Source: Anaerolineales bacterium (GTDB lineage: Bacteria; Chloroflexota; Anaerolineae; 4572-78; J111). Taken from it: a stretch of 64,000 bases of DNA. Numbering within the stretch: the first letter of the stretch is position 1; each line of letters starts with the position of its first letter. The notes under the pieces were generated by a model. The model had not been told where the DNA came from, did not search any database, and was given only the letters and a program-made list of their open reading frames with translations. This document shows, piece by piece, positions 50,434 to 58,638 of this stretch. The stretch covers positions 1 to 64,000 of the forward strand of contig JACKAT010000015.1 in the NCBI GenBank assembly GCA_020634935.1, in the 5' to 3' direction. The position numbers were made by a program, and so were the translations under genes.

Positions 50434-52605
50434 TCAACTGCTAAAGCGCAGCCGCCGCAGCAGTTGAGCGTTGACAGCGACCACGATGGTGCTGAGCGAC
50501 ATAAACAGCGCCCCTACCGCCGGCGACAGTAGGATACCGACCGGGGCCAGCACGCCGGCCGCCAGCGGCAGCGCCACGACGTTGTAGCCGGTGGCCCAAA
50601 TCAGGTTCTCGAACATTTTGCGGTAGCTGGCCCGGCTCAGTTCGATGATTTTGACCACGTCTAGCGGGTTGCTCTGCACCAGAATGATCCCGGCCGACTC
50701 GATAGCCACATCCGTGCCGCCGCCAATGGCGATGCCGATGTCGGCTCGGGTCAGGGCCGGGGCGTCATTCACCCCATCGCCGACCATCGCCACGATTTTG
50801 CCTTGTCTTTGCAGTTCGGCTACTTTTTTGTCCTTGTCTTCCGGCAGCACCTCGGCGAAGTAGGTGTCGATGCCCAACTCGTCGGCCACGGCTTGAGCGA
50901 CCGCCCGGCTGTCGCCGGTTAGCATAGCAACTTCGATGCCCAAGGCGTGCAGCCGGTCGATGGCCTGCTTACTTTCGGGCCGGATAACGTCGGCCAGAGC
51001 CAGTGCGGCGACCGGCTGCTCCGCTTCAATTAAGTAGACGACAGCCTGCCCTTTCTGGCCGGCTTGTTCGGCAAATTGGGCCAACTGATCAGGTAACTCG
51101 ATATGTAATTTTTTCAACAGATTCGGCCCGCCCACGTGGACGGTTTGACCATTGTGGTCGGCCTGCACGCCATGCCCTTTGATGACCTCGAAACCGGTCA
51201 CTTTGGGCAGCGACAGGTTCTTTTCTTGGGCCGCCTGGCGGATGCCTTTGGCGATCATATGCTCCGAGTCGCCCTCAATGGCGGCGGTCAGGGCCAGGGC
51301 GCTGTCTTGGTTCCAGTCATCGACCACCGCGATGCCCACCACGCCTTGCTGGCCTTTGGTCAGCGTGCCGGTCTTATCAAAGATGATGGTGTTCAGGTTA
51401 CGAGCCGACTCCAACGCCAGCCGGTCGCGGACTAAAATACCGTTACGGGCCGAGAGGGAGGTAGAGATAGCGACCACCAGCGGGATCGCCAGCCCTAAAG
51501 CGTGCGGACAAGCGATGACCAGCACCGTGACGACCCGTTTTAAGACCTCGATGTTAAACCCTATGGCCACCGTCCAGCCGATGGTCGTTAGCACGGCCAC
51601 GCCAATAGCCAGGTAAAAGAGCCAGGCCGCGGCCTTGTCGGCCAAAAGTTGAGTGCGCGACTTACTCTGCTGCGCCTGATCCACCAGCCGCATAATCCCG
51701 GCCAGAGCCGTTTCGTCGCCGGTGGCGGTCACCCATATCCGCAGACTGCCGTCGCCGTTAACCGTACCGCCGATGACCTTGTCGCCCGGCTGCTTTTTGA
51801 CCGGTTTCGACTCGCCGGTGATCATAGCTTCGTTCACGTCCGACTGGCCTTCAATGATCTCTCCGTCGGCGGGCACGGACGCGCCGGGCCGTACCAGCAC
51901 TTTATCATCACTTTTCAGTTCGCTAACGGTGACTTCCTCGACGCTGCCGTCTTCGTTGAGGCGTTCGGCCGTGTCGGGCATGAGTTTAGCCAGCTCGTTG
52001 AGCGCGCCGGAGGCTTGCCGCACACTGCGCATCTCCAGCCAGTGGCCCAGCAGCATCACATCGATTAGGGTAACCAACTCCCAAAAGAAGCTTTCGCCCA
52101 GCGGCACAAAGAGGGTGGCGATGCTGTAGACAAAGGCCACCGTAATCGCCAGTGAGATGAGGGTCATCATCCCCGGTTGGCGGTTTTTGATCTCCGGGAC
52201 GGCCATCTGCAAGAACGGCACGCCGCCGTAAGCAAAGACGATAATCGCAAACAGCGGTCCGATCCACTGACTGCCGGGGAAGACGGGCATCGAGAAACCC
52301 AGCCACATCTGGAGCATCTCGCTGTAGAGTAGCACCGGGATGGACAACACCAGGCTAACCCAGAAGCGGTTGCGGAACATGAGTTCGTGACCAGTGTGAT
52401 CGACGCCGTGGCCGCCATGGCCGGCGTGAGCTTGGTGACTGCTGTGGTTATCGTGCGCCGCGGATGCCGAGTGACCAGCCTGGTTGTGATGAGCAGAGGG
52501 AGTGGCGTGGTCATCGTGGCCAGCGTGCGCATCAGTTTTGTGGTTTTGGTGGGCAGCGTCCGCGAGTTGATCGTCGGACTGTTCCATTGAATGCATGTGA
52601 GCCAT
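50434..52605 (-). CDS. copB: CopB-type heavy-metal P1B ATPase
   Basis: 723 residues from MAHMHSMEQSDDQ with AAAGGAATTACCC upstream. The N-terminus (about 1-70) is rich in His, Asp and Ala (HAGHDDHATPSAHHNQAGHS), a metal-binding tail without CxxC modules. Eight helices; the transmembrane CPH motif in VIACPHALGLAIPL marks the CopB (P1B-3) class, rather than CPC CopA. Catalytic motifs: ITGESKPVKK, IIFDKTGTLTKG, MLTGDSRAVA and MVGDGVNDAPALTRADIG. It would export copper or silver from the cytoplasm. It is the first clear gene of the copper locus, followed by a terminator. Confidence 0.93.
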   Translation of the reverse strand: MAHMHSMEQSDDQLADAAHQNHKTDAHAGHDDHATPSAHHNQAGHSASAAHDNHSSHQAHAGHGGHGVDHTGHELMFRNRFWVSLVLSIPVLLYSEMLQMWLGFSMPVFPGSQWIGPLFAIIVFAYGGVPFLQMAVPEIKNRQPGMMTLISLAITVAFVYSIATLFVPLGESFFWELVTLIDVMLLGHWLEMRSVRQASGALNELAKLMPDTAERLNEDGSVEEVTVSELKSDDKVLVRPGASVPADGEIIEGQSDVNEAMITGESKPVKKQPGDKVIGGTVNGDGSLRIWVTATGDETALAGIMRLVDQAQQSKSRTQLLADKAAAWLFYLAIGVAVLTTIGWTVAIGFNIEVLKRVVTVLVIACPHALGLAIPLVVAISTSLSARNGILVRDRLALESARNLNTIIFDKTGTLTKGQQGVVGIAVVDDWNQDSALALTAAIEGDSEHMIAKGIRQAAQEKNLSLPKVTGFEVIKGHGVQADHNGQTVHVGGPNLLKKLHIELPDQLAQFAEQAGQKGQAVVYLIEAEQPVAALALADVIRPESKQAIDRLHALGIEVAMLTGDSRAVAQAVADELGIDTYFAEVLPEDKDKKVAELQRQGKIVAMVGDGVNDAPALTRADIGIAIGGGTDVAIESAGIILVQSNPLDVVKIIELSRASYRKMFENLIWATGYNVVALPLAAGVLAPVGILLSPAVGALFMSLSTIVVAVNAQLLRRLRFSS

Positions 52606-52660
52606 TGGGTAATTCCTTTCTTTTTCGCTAAGCGGGTTCGCCCCATTTTTGGGCCATCCC

Positions 52661-53287
52661 TTACAGTTCAGAAAACGGAACAACCTCAATATCAGAGTAG
52701 CTATCTAGAGCCGGACGCAGATGATGGCAGTGACGTACATTGACCACCACCAGGGTTCGGCGGCCCGGATCGCGATGGCACAGGTTAGCCACCTGCTCGA
52801 TCATATACTGCTGGTGACTGTGCCACTGCTGCTCCACATTGCCGCCGGCTAACCGGGCGATAAGGCTGTAGAGCGAATTGGCCCAATCGTGCCGCCAACC
52901 TTGGTTCATCACCGCCGCGTTGGGGGCGCTGCGCACAATTAGCGCCAACCCCCAACGCAGCCCCTCGATGAACCGGCCCCGCCAGCCTGTCGCCGTCGGT
53001 TCGGCCGGCGGATCGGCCTCGGCGATGGGGACGACCACCATATCGGTCTGGTAAGCCAGCGGCAGCAGCGCCTCACCAAACTCCGGCGGTAGATCGCTGA
53101 AATCTTGCTGCTGCCACTGCTGCGGCGTCATCTCCAGGCACAGAAAGTCCGGGTCCAGGTCATCGACCAGCCGCACCAGCGCCGCCAGATCAAAGGGGAT
53201 CGGCTCGTGGTGAAACTCGGCCAGCGTGCCTAATACGGCGACGCGGCTTTTTTCGGGGGTGGGATCGACTCCGGTTGACCCGGTCAT
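52661..53287 (-). CDS. conserved protein of unknown function
   Basis: 208 residues from MTGSTGVDPTPEKSRVAV; AAGGAG lies 11 bases upstream. RVAVLGTLAEFHHEPIPFDL, then LDPDFLCLEMTPQQWQQQDF and a C-terminal TLVVVNVRHCHHLRPALD, suggest an alpha/beta fold with conserved His and Glu, possibly related to TraB/Tiki-like proteins. I am not sure of this. It lies 55 bases upstream of the copper ATPase on the same strand and may be co-transcribed, with a role in metal or stress response by association only. Confidence 0.6.
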   Translation of the reverse strand: MTGSTGVDPTPEKSRVAVLGTLAEFHHEPIPFDLAALVRLVDDLDPDFLCLEMTPQQWQQQDFSDLPPEFGEALLPLAYQTDMVVVPIAEADPPAEPTATGWRGRFIEGLRWGLALIVRSAPNAAVMNQGWRHDWANSLYSLIARLAGGNVEQQWHSHQQYMIEQVANLCHRDPGRRTLVVVNVRHCHHLRPALDSYSDIEVVPFSEL

Positions 53288-53391
53288 ATTAGCAGCTACT
53301 CCTTCTTGAATGATTGTTACGCTTTCAGTGTACCGCAGCCGCGTCACTTTCTCGACGGCGGAACTACGGCTCAGCGTCTAGGTGGAATTAC

Positions 53392-53946
53392 CTAATCGTT
53401 AGCCCCGTAACCGTGGCGAGTGGCCCACAAAGCCGCCTCGGTACGGGAGCTGACGTTCAGTTTACCAAAAATGTTGCGCAGATGGGCCTCAACCGTGCGC
53501 ACGCTTAAAATGAGCGTTTGAGCGATGTCTTTGTTGGTTAGCCCGCGCGCCAGCAGCCCCAGCACATCGGTTTCGCGCTCGGTTAGCGGCTCGATGAGGG
53601 CGTCGCCGCCGGTGGTCTGGCCGCGGGCCAGCGCCGCCAGCGCCCGCCCGGCCACGGCCGGCGGCAGCCAGATTTCGCCGCGCCCCACGGCGATAATCGC
53701 CCGGGCTAAGTCGGCCACCGATTCGTCACGAGAGATGCAGCCGGTGGCTCCAGCCCGCAGCAGCGGCAGAAGCTGGTTGAGATCGTAGTTGTCGACCAAA
53801 AAGAGCAGGCCAATTTCGGCTGGTATCGTTTTGAGTTGTAGCACAAAGTCAGGACGGGAGGGGAGGTCAATGAGTAACGTGATAGGCCGGCCGGGGTGGA
53901 GTAACGCTGAAATTTCGGAAGCGTGGCTGATGGTCCCGGCCACCAC
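53392..53946 (-). CDS. NarL/LuxR-type response regulator, start uncertain
   Basis: 184 residues from GTG. The C-terminal helix-turn-helix LTERETDVLGLLARGLTNKD followed by TVEAHLRNIFGKLNVSSRTE is the NarL/FixJ type. The receiver part includes ITLLIDLPSRPDF, with an Asp at the phosphorylation position, and GATGCISRDE. The frame stays open 45 codons upstream to 54081 and codes for receiver-like sequence (LIILAAATLYRAAWQALLSR), but contains no ATG, GTG or TTG. The true start may therefore be a rare codon, or the gene is damaged at its 5' end. It follows the cytochrome gene closely. Confidence 0.75.
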   Translation of the reverse strand: MVAGTISHASEISALLHPGRPITLLIDLPSRPDFVLQLKTIPAEIGLLFLVDNYDLNQLLPLLRAGATGCISRDESVADLARAIIAVGRGEIWLPPAVAGRALAALARGQTTGGDALIEPLTERETDVLGLLARGLTNKDIAQTLILSVRTVEAHLRNIFGKLNVSSRTEAALWATRHGYGAND

Positions 53947-54077
53947 AATATCCGGCTGCCGGGACAGCAGAGCCTGCCAAGCCGCTCGATAAAGGGTGGC
54001 TGCGGCTAAAATAATGAGTTGGGTTTCAGAGATGCGGGCTGCGATTTCGGTCTCCGCGATCAGACTGAGGGACCGAC

Positions 54078-54774
54078 CTATTCGTTATGGTCGCTTCCCT
54101 CTTCATGATGGTCACTCTCATCGGCGTGGTGGTCAGCCTCATCCGGCTGGCCCTCACTGAATGTGCGGACGTAACTGATCACCTGCCAAATTTCTTCTTC
54201 AGATAAGGTCCCTTTCCAAGCCAGCATAGCCGAGTTAAATGGCGGCATAGCGCCGCCTTCGCTAATGCACCAAAATAGGTAACCGTCGCTGAGGTCTTGC
54301 ATCATCGCCTTGTCAGCCAGACTGGCCGGCTGCGGATCGAGTGCGGCTGATGCCGGACCGTCGCCTTCGCCTTGGGGACCGTGACAGGTAACACAATCTG
54401 CTTCGTAAATCTGCTGTCCAGCGGCAATCGCTTCGGCATTACCGGCCAGGGGGATTGGTCATATCCTGATAGGTTGCCGGCGCCTCGGCATGCTCGTGGT
54501 CCACCCCTTCGGCGCTGTGTTCGTCCGTTCCGTCAGCGTGATGGTCCCCGGTTTCCTCCTGATGATCAGACTCATCGGCGTTGTGTTCGCCGGCAGCGAC
54601 TTCGCTTGGTGCCGGCTCACTCGACGGTTCTGTGGTTGCCGTCGACGGGTTGAGACGTTGTAACGCCACATCAACCGGCGTTGGCGTGGGCAATGCTTCC
54701 AAAGAAGAATTACAGCCCACAAGCAGGATAAAAGCCGAGCTACAAACGATAACAAGGTTTTGAATAGTAGTCAT
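54078..54774 (-). pseudogene. cytochrome c lipoprotein with +1 frameshift in a G/C run
   Basis: The N-terminal part (54439-54774) has a lipoprotein signal (VCSSAFILLVGCNSS) and a His/Asp/Glu-rich linker (DHQEETGDHHADGTDEHSAE). It goes out of frame at the C5/G5 run at 54449-54453. Removing one base joins TNPLAGNAEAIAAGQQIYEA to a haem site CVTCHGP, an axial-Met segment GGAMPPFNSAML and WQVISYVRTF. The C-terminus is again His-rich (DEADHHADESDHHEEGSDHN). It is a class I c-type cytochrome, exported and lipid-anchored. The shift could be real or a homopolymer sequencing error. Confidence 0.8.
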
Positions 54775-54927
54775 GAATACGATCTCCTCACTAGCACCCT
54801 ATCTCCTCAATTCCTACAGGCTGTAAAACAGCCAATAATTGTAGCGCCATCGATAATATTCTGTCAAATGGGCGGCTAGAGGGAGTAATGGAACATTTCT
54901 CCGTTTCACTTTCAACTGAGCCGCAAC

Positions 54928-55383
54928 TTATTGGATCGGCTCGGTATCGGTCGAGGGGCCGTACTTGCTGTACTCAGCATCGATGTAGGCCCGAATTTCT
55001 TTGAGGTCTTGGCCCTCTTGCATCAATCGCATCACGTCACGCGTGATATCGACACAGATCGTTCAGCCAAAGGCATGGTTTTCAAATTCTATCGAGCCAT
55101 CGGCCCGAACCGCTTTGATATAGCATTCCAGGTTGTTCTTATGGCCGATAGTGCTACAGCCGCAATAACACGGAAAAGCGCTCAACACCTCCGGATTGGC
55201 GATGGCAAAGCGATAGGCTTCTTTAACCTCAGGCGCGGCCTGGCTAACAAAGTCCGGTAGGGCTGACTCTGGAGCCAGCGTCAATTCGATCTGGGCCGGG
55301 GCGGCGCTGTCGGCGCACGCTTCGACGATAACCACAGCGGCCAACAACAGCAGAGTCAGGCACAAGGTTAAGCGTGGTTTCAT
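54928..55383 (-). CDS. PCYCGC-motif lipoprotein, candidate selenoprotein (UGA at codon 107)
   Basis: 151 residues if UGA at 55063-55065 is read as selenocysteine; otherwise 106. It has a lipoprotein-like signal (LTLLLLAAVVIVEACADS), then VSQAAPEVKEAYRFAIANPE and the family hallmark FPCYCGCSTIGHKNNLECY. After NHAFG comes UGA, then TICVDITRDVMRLMQEGQDL, KEIRAYIDAEYSKYGPSTDT and a TAA. Family members, as I recall them, have Cys at the UGA position (FGCxIC), so this would form a U-x-x-C redox pair. A 6-bp perfect hairpin begins 15 bases after the UGA (55047-55031). Exported; probably copper handling or thiol redox. Confidence 0.72.
55031..55047 (-). promoter_or_regulatory. SECIS-like hairpin after the UGA (first gene)
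   Basis: The minus strand reads ATCACG-CGTGA-CGTGAT, a perfect 6-bp stem with a 5-base loop, 15 bases after the in-frame UGA. Bacterial SECIS elements lie within about 15-40 bases after UGA and have a G in the apical loop, as here. The fit is by eye only. Confidence 0.45.
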
Positions 55384-55431
55384 GATAGTCTCTCTTTTAA
55401 CTCAACATCTTCAACTGAGATCACGGCTCTA

Positions 55432-55917
55432 TCATGGCCCCCAGTCAGATTTAGCCACCAGCACCAACTCCGGCGTAACGGGATCATTGGTGCGCACTTT
55501 AACATCAAAGCGATGCGGGCCGTCCATACCGGCGTGCATCATATAATCCATGTAGAGTTCGGCTTCTTGACCGGGATTGATGACCGTCGAACTGACGATC
55601 GCGCGGGGCGGTCAGCAGCCCTCCACAAGTTGAACTTGCGGCTCGCCCAATATTTGCAGCGGGGCGTCACCTTCATTGCGCAAGGTGAATGAGGTGCGGA
55701 CGGTATTGTTGAGTTTTTGGTAGCCTTCATCAATAACCGTTTGATCAACGACAATTTGGGGAGTGCCGTCTTCCGGCACGCTGTTGTTAGCGGTCAACAG
55801 CAACGACAGACCACCGACGACAGCGATTACCCCCACCGCCACCACAGCCCATAACCACCAGGGGCGCTGGGCGGCAGGCGGCGCTACCGTTTTTTGATGT
55901 TTTTTCCGTTTAGACAA
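55432..55917 (-). CDS. membrane-anchored Ig-like protein, candidate selenoprotein (UGA at codon 102)
   Basis: 161 residues if UGA at 55612-55614 is read through; otherwise 101. It has a short basic N-terminus, one transmembrane helix (PWWLWAVVAVGVIAVVGGLS), then a DUF1573-like beta domain: TVRTSFTLRNEGDAPLQILG, EPQVQLVEGC, UGA, PPRAIVSSTVINPGQEAEL, then DGPHRFDVKVRTNDPVTPEL and VLVAKSDWGP before TGA. Relatives, as I recall, read EGCCPP here, so UGA replaces the second Cys. A 7-bp hairpin begins 11 bases after the UGA. The gene lies 48 bases upstream of the PCYCGC gene on the same strand, in the same apparent transcript. Confidence 0.72.
55582..55600 (-). promoter_or_regulatory. SECIS-like hairpin after the UGA (second gene)
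   Basis: The minus strand reads GATCGTC-AGTTC-GACGGTC: seven pairs including one G-U, a 5-base loop containing G and U, 11 bases after the in-frame UGA. The position is near the minimum distance for known bacterial SECIS elements. Confidence 0.45.
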
Positions 55918-55978
55918 TGGTATTCCTCCTCAAAAATTGTTACTAAATGGCTCTTTTGGAACTCAGGAGGTTGACAAG

Positions 55979-56022
55979 ATCGTAAAACGTAATTCTTTTT
56001 TACGCATTACGTTTTACGTTTT
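55979..56022. repeat. inverted repeat (GTAAAACGTAAT / ATTACGTTTTACG)
   Basis: CGTAAAACGTAAT at the left and ATTACGTTTTACG at the right flank a T-rich loop. It lies between the lipoprotein gene and the second UGA gene. It could act as a weak terminator or be another dispersed palindrome. Confidence 0.5.
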
Positions 56023-56061
56023 ATGGTGTCAACCTCACGAAATCCTTTTGAGCCTAATAAA

Positions 56062-56553
56062 TTACTGCGTTGCCGGTTGGGCGTGCGGCCCGTGATCCGA
56101 AAGCTGCGCATCGAACCAGGTATGCAGTGCCGTGACCATTTCGGCGTCATCGGTGGTGTAGAGGATTTGAGCACCGTTCTCGATGTCACTGTATTCCAGA
56201 TTGATGTTTTGATAGCCCATCATAAGCTGATGCAGTCCGGCCATATTTTCACCGTGGATCATCTGCGGATCGTGGAAGTCGCCCTGGCTAAAGCGCTCGA
56301 CTTCTTCAGCCAAATGACTGCGGATCAGCTCGATTTGGGCGGCGTCGCCGTCATCGGAGATGACCTGCTGTAAGCCACCGCTCTCCGTCTTTTCGAAGAT
56401 GTGGGTCGTACGCTCTAAATCAAACGGCATAACTTCCGCGCCGCGATCGGCGACTTCCGCCAGCCGTTCCGGGGCAGCATGCTGAACCGTATGAGACTGG
56501 CAGCCAACCAGAGCGACTATCGTAATCAATAGTAATCCTATAAGCCTACGCAA
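56062..56553 (-). CDS. lipoprotein of the copper locus, unknown function
   Basis: 163 residues with a lipoprotein signal (RLIGLLLITIVALVGCQSHT). The mature part is compact and His/Met/Asp-containing: PFDLERTTHIFEKTESGGLQ, FSQGDFHDPQMIHGENMAGL and ALHTWFDAQLSDHGPHAQP. FHDP.MIHGENMAG is a motif I recall from small uncharacterised proteins sometimes mislabelled as aspartate carbamoyltransferase. Its His and Met residues could bind metal; this is inference. It lies between the multicopper oxidase and the UGA genes on the same strand. Confidence 0.7.
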   Translation of the reverse strand: MRRLIGLLLITIVALVGCQSHTVQHAAPERLAEVADRGAEVMPFDLERTTHIFEKTESGGLQQVISDDGDAAQIELIRSHLAEEVERFSQGDFHDPQMIHGENMAGLHQLMMGYQNINLEYSDIENGAQILYTTDDAEMVTALHTWFDAQLSDHGPHAQPATQ

Positions 56554-56615
56554 AATCTTTCTCCTTTTATGTCTATGGTGTAACGTGACCGTTTAGAAAA
56601 GTGAACTATAAAAAA

Positions 56616-56685
56616 TGGAGATGAGGAGATTGGGAGATTAATATTGGAAATCTCCTCATCTCCAATCTCCCAATCTCCAATCTCC
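56616..56685. repeat. palindromic element (GGAGATTGGGAGATT type)
   Basis: GGAGATGAGGAGATTGGGAG is followed, after a short loop, by its complement-like AATCTCCTCATCTCCAATCT and a further copy of CCAATCTCC. Related to the inner repeat of the element at 39869-40032. It abuts the multicopper oxidase stop codon. Confidence 0.6.
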
Positions 56686-58226
56686 TACCCTACTTGCACC
56701 ACATTCATCATCCCCGCCTCGGCGTGGTAGATATTGTGGCAGTGATGCATCCAGCCGCCGGGATTGTTGGCCACAAAGCGCACACTGACCAGTCCGTGAC
56801 TGGGCACAATGACCGTATCCTTGCGCACGCCGTTTTGGCCCACTTCAAAAAAGTGACCGTGTAAATGCATCGGGTGGGGCATCATACTCTGGTTGCGGTA
56901 GTTGAACTGCACCGGTTGATCCTGCGCCACTACGATGGCGTCGGTGTCGGGCCAAATTTGACCGTTGATGCTCCACAACGGCGATCCATGCCCGCCAGAG
57001 AGGGTCTGGTCAAATACGACCCTGTCATCAGTGGAGTTTGAGGCGGGATAGCGTTCTTCCGGCGCGCCGGTCATTTGAGTGAGATCGTTCCAGCGGATAT
57101 TTTGCGGCACGCTGTCGCCGCTGTCACGGGAAGCCAGAGCATCGTCATATTGTAGCAGGCCAAGGTTTACGTAATCATCGGCGCTGTCCGCCAGGGCATA
57201 CAGCCGCCAGCGGCCGGGATTATCGGCTGTGACCTCTACATCGTACCGTTCCCCCATTGCGATGCGTAATACATCAACGGTGAACGGTTCAACCGGGCGA
57301 CCGTCGGTGTGGGTGATGGTGAGCGTGTGACCGGCCAATCGCACATCGTAAATGGTGCCGCTGCTGCCGTTGATGAACCGCAGCTTGAGCTTGTCGCCCT
57401 GTTTGGCGGTGAGCGGCGCGGCGATCTCGGCTACCTGACCGTTGATGGTGTAGGCATCGTACACCGGCTCGACCAACGGGGCGTTGGGATCATTGGCCGC
57501 GCCGCCGCCCATCATTCCCCCCATCATACCGCCCATACCGCCCATCATCCCGGCCATATCGCGGTTGACCATCCGATTAACCGCCGCCGGCCCGCCGCCA
57601 TCGACGGTGGCCCAATCTTCCAACACCAAGGTGTATTCGCGATCATAATCGCCGGGGTTGCTTTTCGGCTCGATGATAAAAGCACCGATGAGTCCGCGAT
57701 CAAGCTGGTGGGCCACGTGCGGGTGATACCAGTAGCTGCCGGCCGGAAAGGCATTGAACTCGTAGACAAATGACTCACCGGGCTGCACGGCGGGTTGGGT
57801 CATCTTCGGCACGCCGTCCATGGCGTTGGGAACGGGGATACCGTGCCAGTGAACGGTGGTAGGATCGGGCAAGTTGTTGGTGAGGGTGATGCGCACCCGG
57901 TCGCCCTCGGTCACACGGATTTCCGGGCCAACCGGCAGGCCGTTGTAAGTCCAGGCCTGAAATTCGCCGGTCCCCAGATCGATGGGGGTGACGGCCGTGG
58001 TCAGATCAAATTCTTTCAGCGCTGAGCCGCCGGTTACACTACCGGTCAGGCTCGGTTGGAGAGTGGGTGTCGCCCCGGCAGCGGTGATGGCCGGGACAGC
58101 GGTGCTACCGGCCGGCGCGGCGGTGGTTGAACGGCACGCGCTCAACAGCGGGCCGCCCAATGCGGCCAACGCCGCCGCGCCGCCGGCGTAGCGCAGAAAG
58201 TCTCGACGAGAATGTGATTGGGTCAA
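56685..58226 (-). CDS. Tat-exported multicopper oxidase (CueO-like)
   Basis: 513 residues from a TTG at 58226, chosen because AAGGAG lies seven bases upstream and MTQSHSRRDFLRYAG then gives a proper twin-arginine signal; LLSAC adds a possible lipobox. All four copper motifs are present: HWHGIPVPNAMDGVP, YWYHPHVAHQ, HPMHLHGHFFEVGQ and GWMHHCHNIYHAEAGMM. A Met/Gly insert (MAGMMGGMGGMMGGMMGGGA) near residues 225-245 resembles the Met-rich Cu(I) site of CueO. It likely oxidises Cu(I) to Cu(II) outside the membrane. Confidence 0.92.
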   Translation of the reverse strand: MTQSHSRRDFLRYAGGAAALAALGGPLLSACRSTTAAPAGSTAVPAITAAGATPTLQPSLTGSVTGGSALKEFDLTTAVTPIDLGTGEFQAWTYNGLPVGPEIRVTEGDRVRITLTNNLPDPTTVHWHGIPVPNAMDGVPKMTQPAVQPGESFVYEFNAFPAGSYWYHPHVAHQLDRGLIGAFIIEPKSNPGDYDREYTLVLEDWATVDGGGPAAVNRMVNRDMAGMMGGMGGMMGGMMGGGAANDPNAPLVEPVYDAYTINGQVAEIAAPLTAKQGDKLKLRFINGSSGTIYDVRLAGHTLTITHTDGRPVEPFTVDVLRIAMGERYDVEVTADNPGRWRLYALADSADDYVNLGLLQYDDALASRDSGDSVPQNIRWNDLTQMTGAPEERYPASNSTDDRVVFDQTLSGGHGSPLWSINGQIWPDTDAIVVAQDQPVQFNYRNQSMMPHPMHLHGHFFEVGQNGVRKDTVIVPSHGLVSVRFVANNPGGWMHHCHNIYHAEAGMMNVVQVG

Positions 58227-58279
58227 AATGAAACTCCTTGTATTACTCGTATAGAATGATGGTTCATAGCCAAAGCGCG

Positions 58280-58400
58280 CGAGGCTAAAGCCATCGCGCT
58301 GAAAGAACAAAGGACGCTAAAGCGCCCTATTTGAGCGCAAACCTAGCCCGAATGGGCTTCGCTCTCTTAGCACGGGTTCAGGCCCGTGCTCGGGAACGGC
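58280..58400. repeat. cluster of short hairpins before the multicopper oxidase
   Basis: Contains AGCACGGGTTCAGGCCCGTGCT (a stem of AGCACGGG / CCCGTGCT) and imperfect GGACGCTAAAGCGCCC and GCGCGAGGCTAAAGCCATCGCG hairpins. It separates the SHOCT gene from the oxidase. Origin is unclear; probably dispersed repeats. Confidence 0.4.
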
Positions 58401-58401
58401 T

Positions 58402-58623
58402 TTACTGACCAATTGTCCGGCGCATTTCGTCGTATTGCGCTCGGGTCAATTCGCCCCGGGCATAGCGTTGGTCCAGAATGTCACGGGCTTTCTCGGGTGA
58501 CTGGGGCGCGTTACCTGAAGGTGGCTGCGGGCCGGCCGGAAACAATACCGTGATCAGCCAAACGGCCAGCAAGATGACCCCTCCCCAGGATAACAGCATC
58601 CAGGTTAAACCCCAGCCCATCAT
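58402..58623 (-). CDS. small SHOCT-domain membrane protein
   Basis: 73 residues. One N-terminal transmembrane helix (WMLLSWGGVILLAVWLITVL), a Pro-rich linker and a C-terminal SHOCT motif ARDILDQRYARGELTRAQYD. SHOCT modules are short oligomerisation hairpins common on secreted or membrane proteins. It is paired with a longer homologue 15 bases upstream, clearly a tandem duplication. Confidence 0.85.
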   Translation of the reverse strand: MMGWGLTWMLLSWGGVILLAVWLITVLFPAGPQPPSGNAPQSPEKARDILDQRYARGELTRAQYDEMRRTIGQ

Positions 58624-58638
58624 TGCCTACCTCCCAGT

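Noticed and set aside
55063..55614. Alternative genetic code with UGA as Trp or Gly
   Set aside because: UGA is used as the natural stop of other intact genes here, for example the TIR gene (31908-31910) and the OmpR-type regulator (62055-62057).
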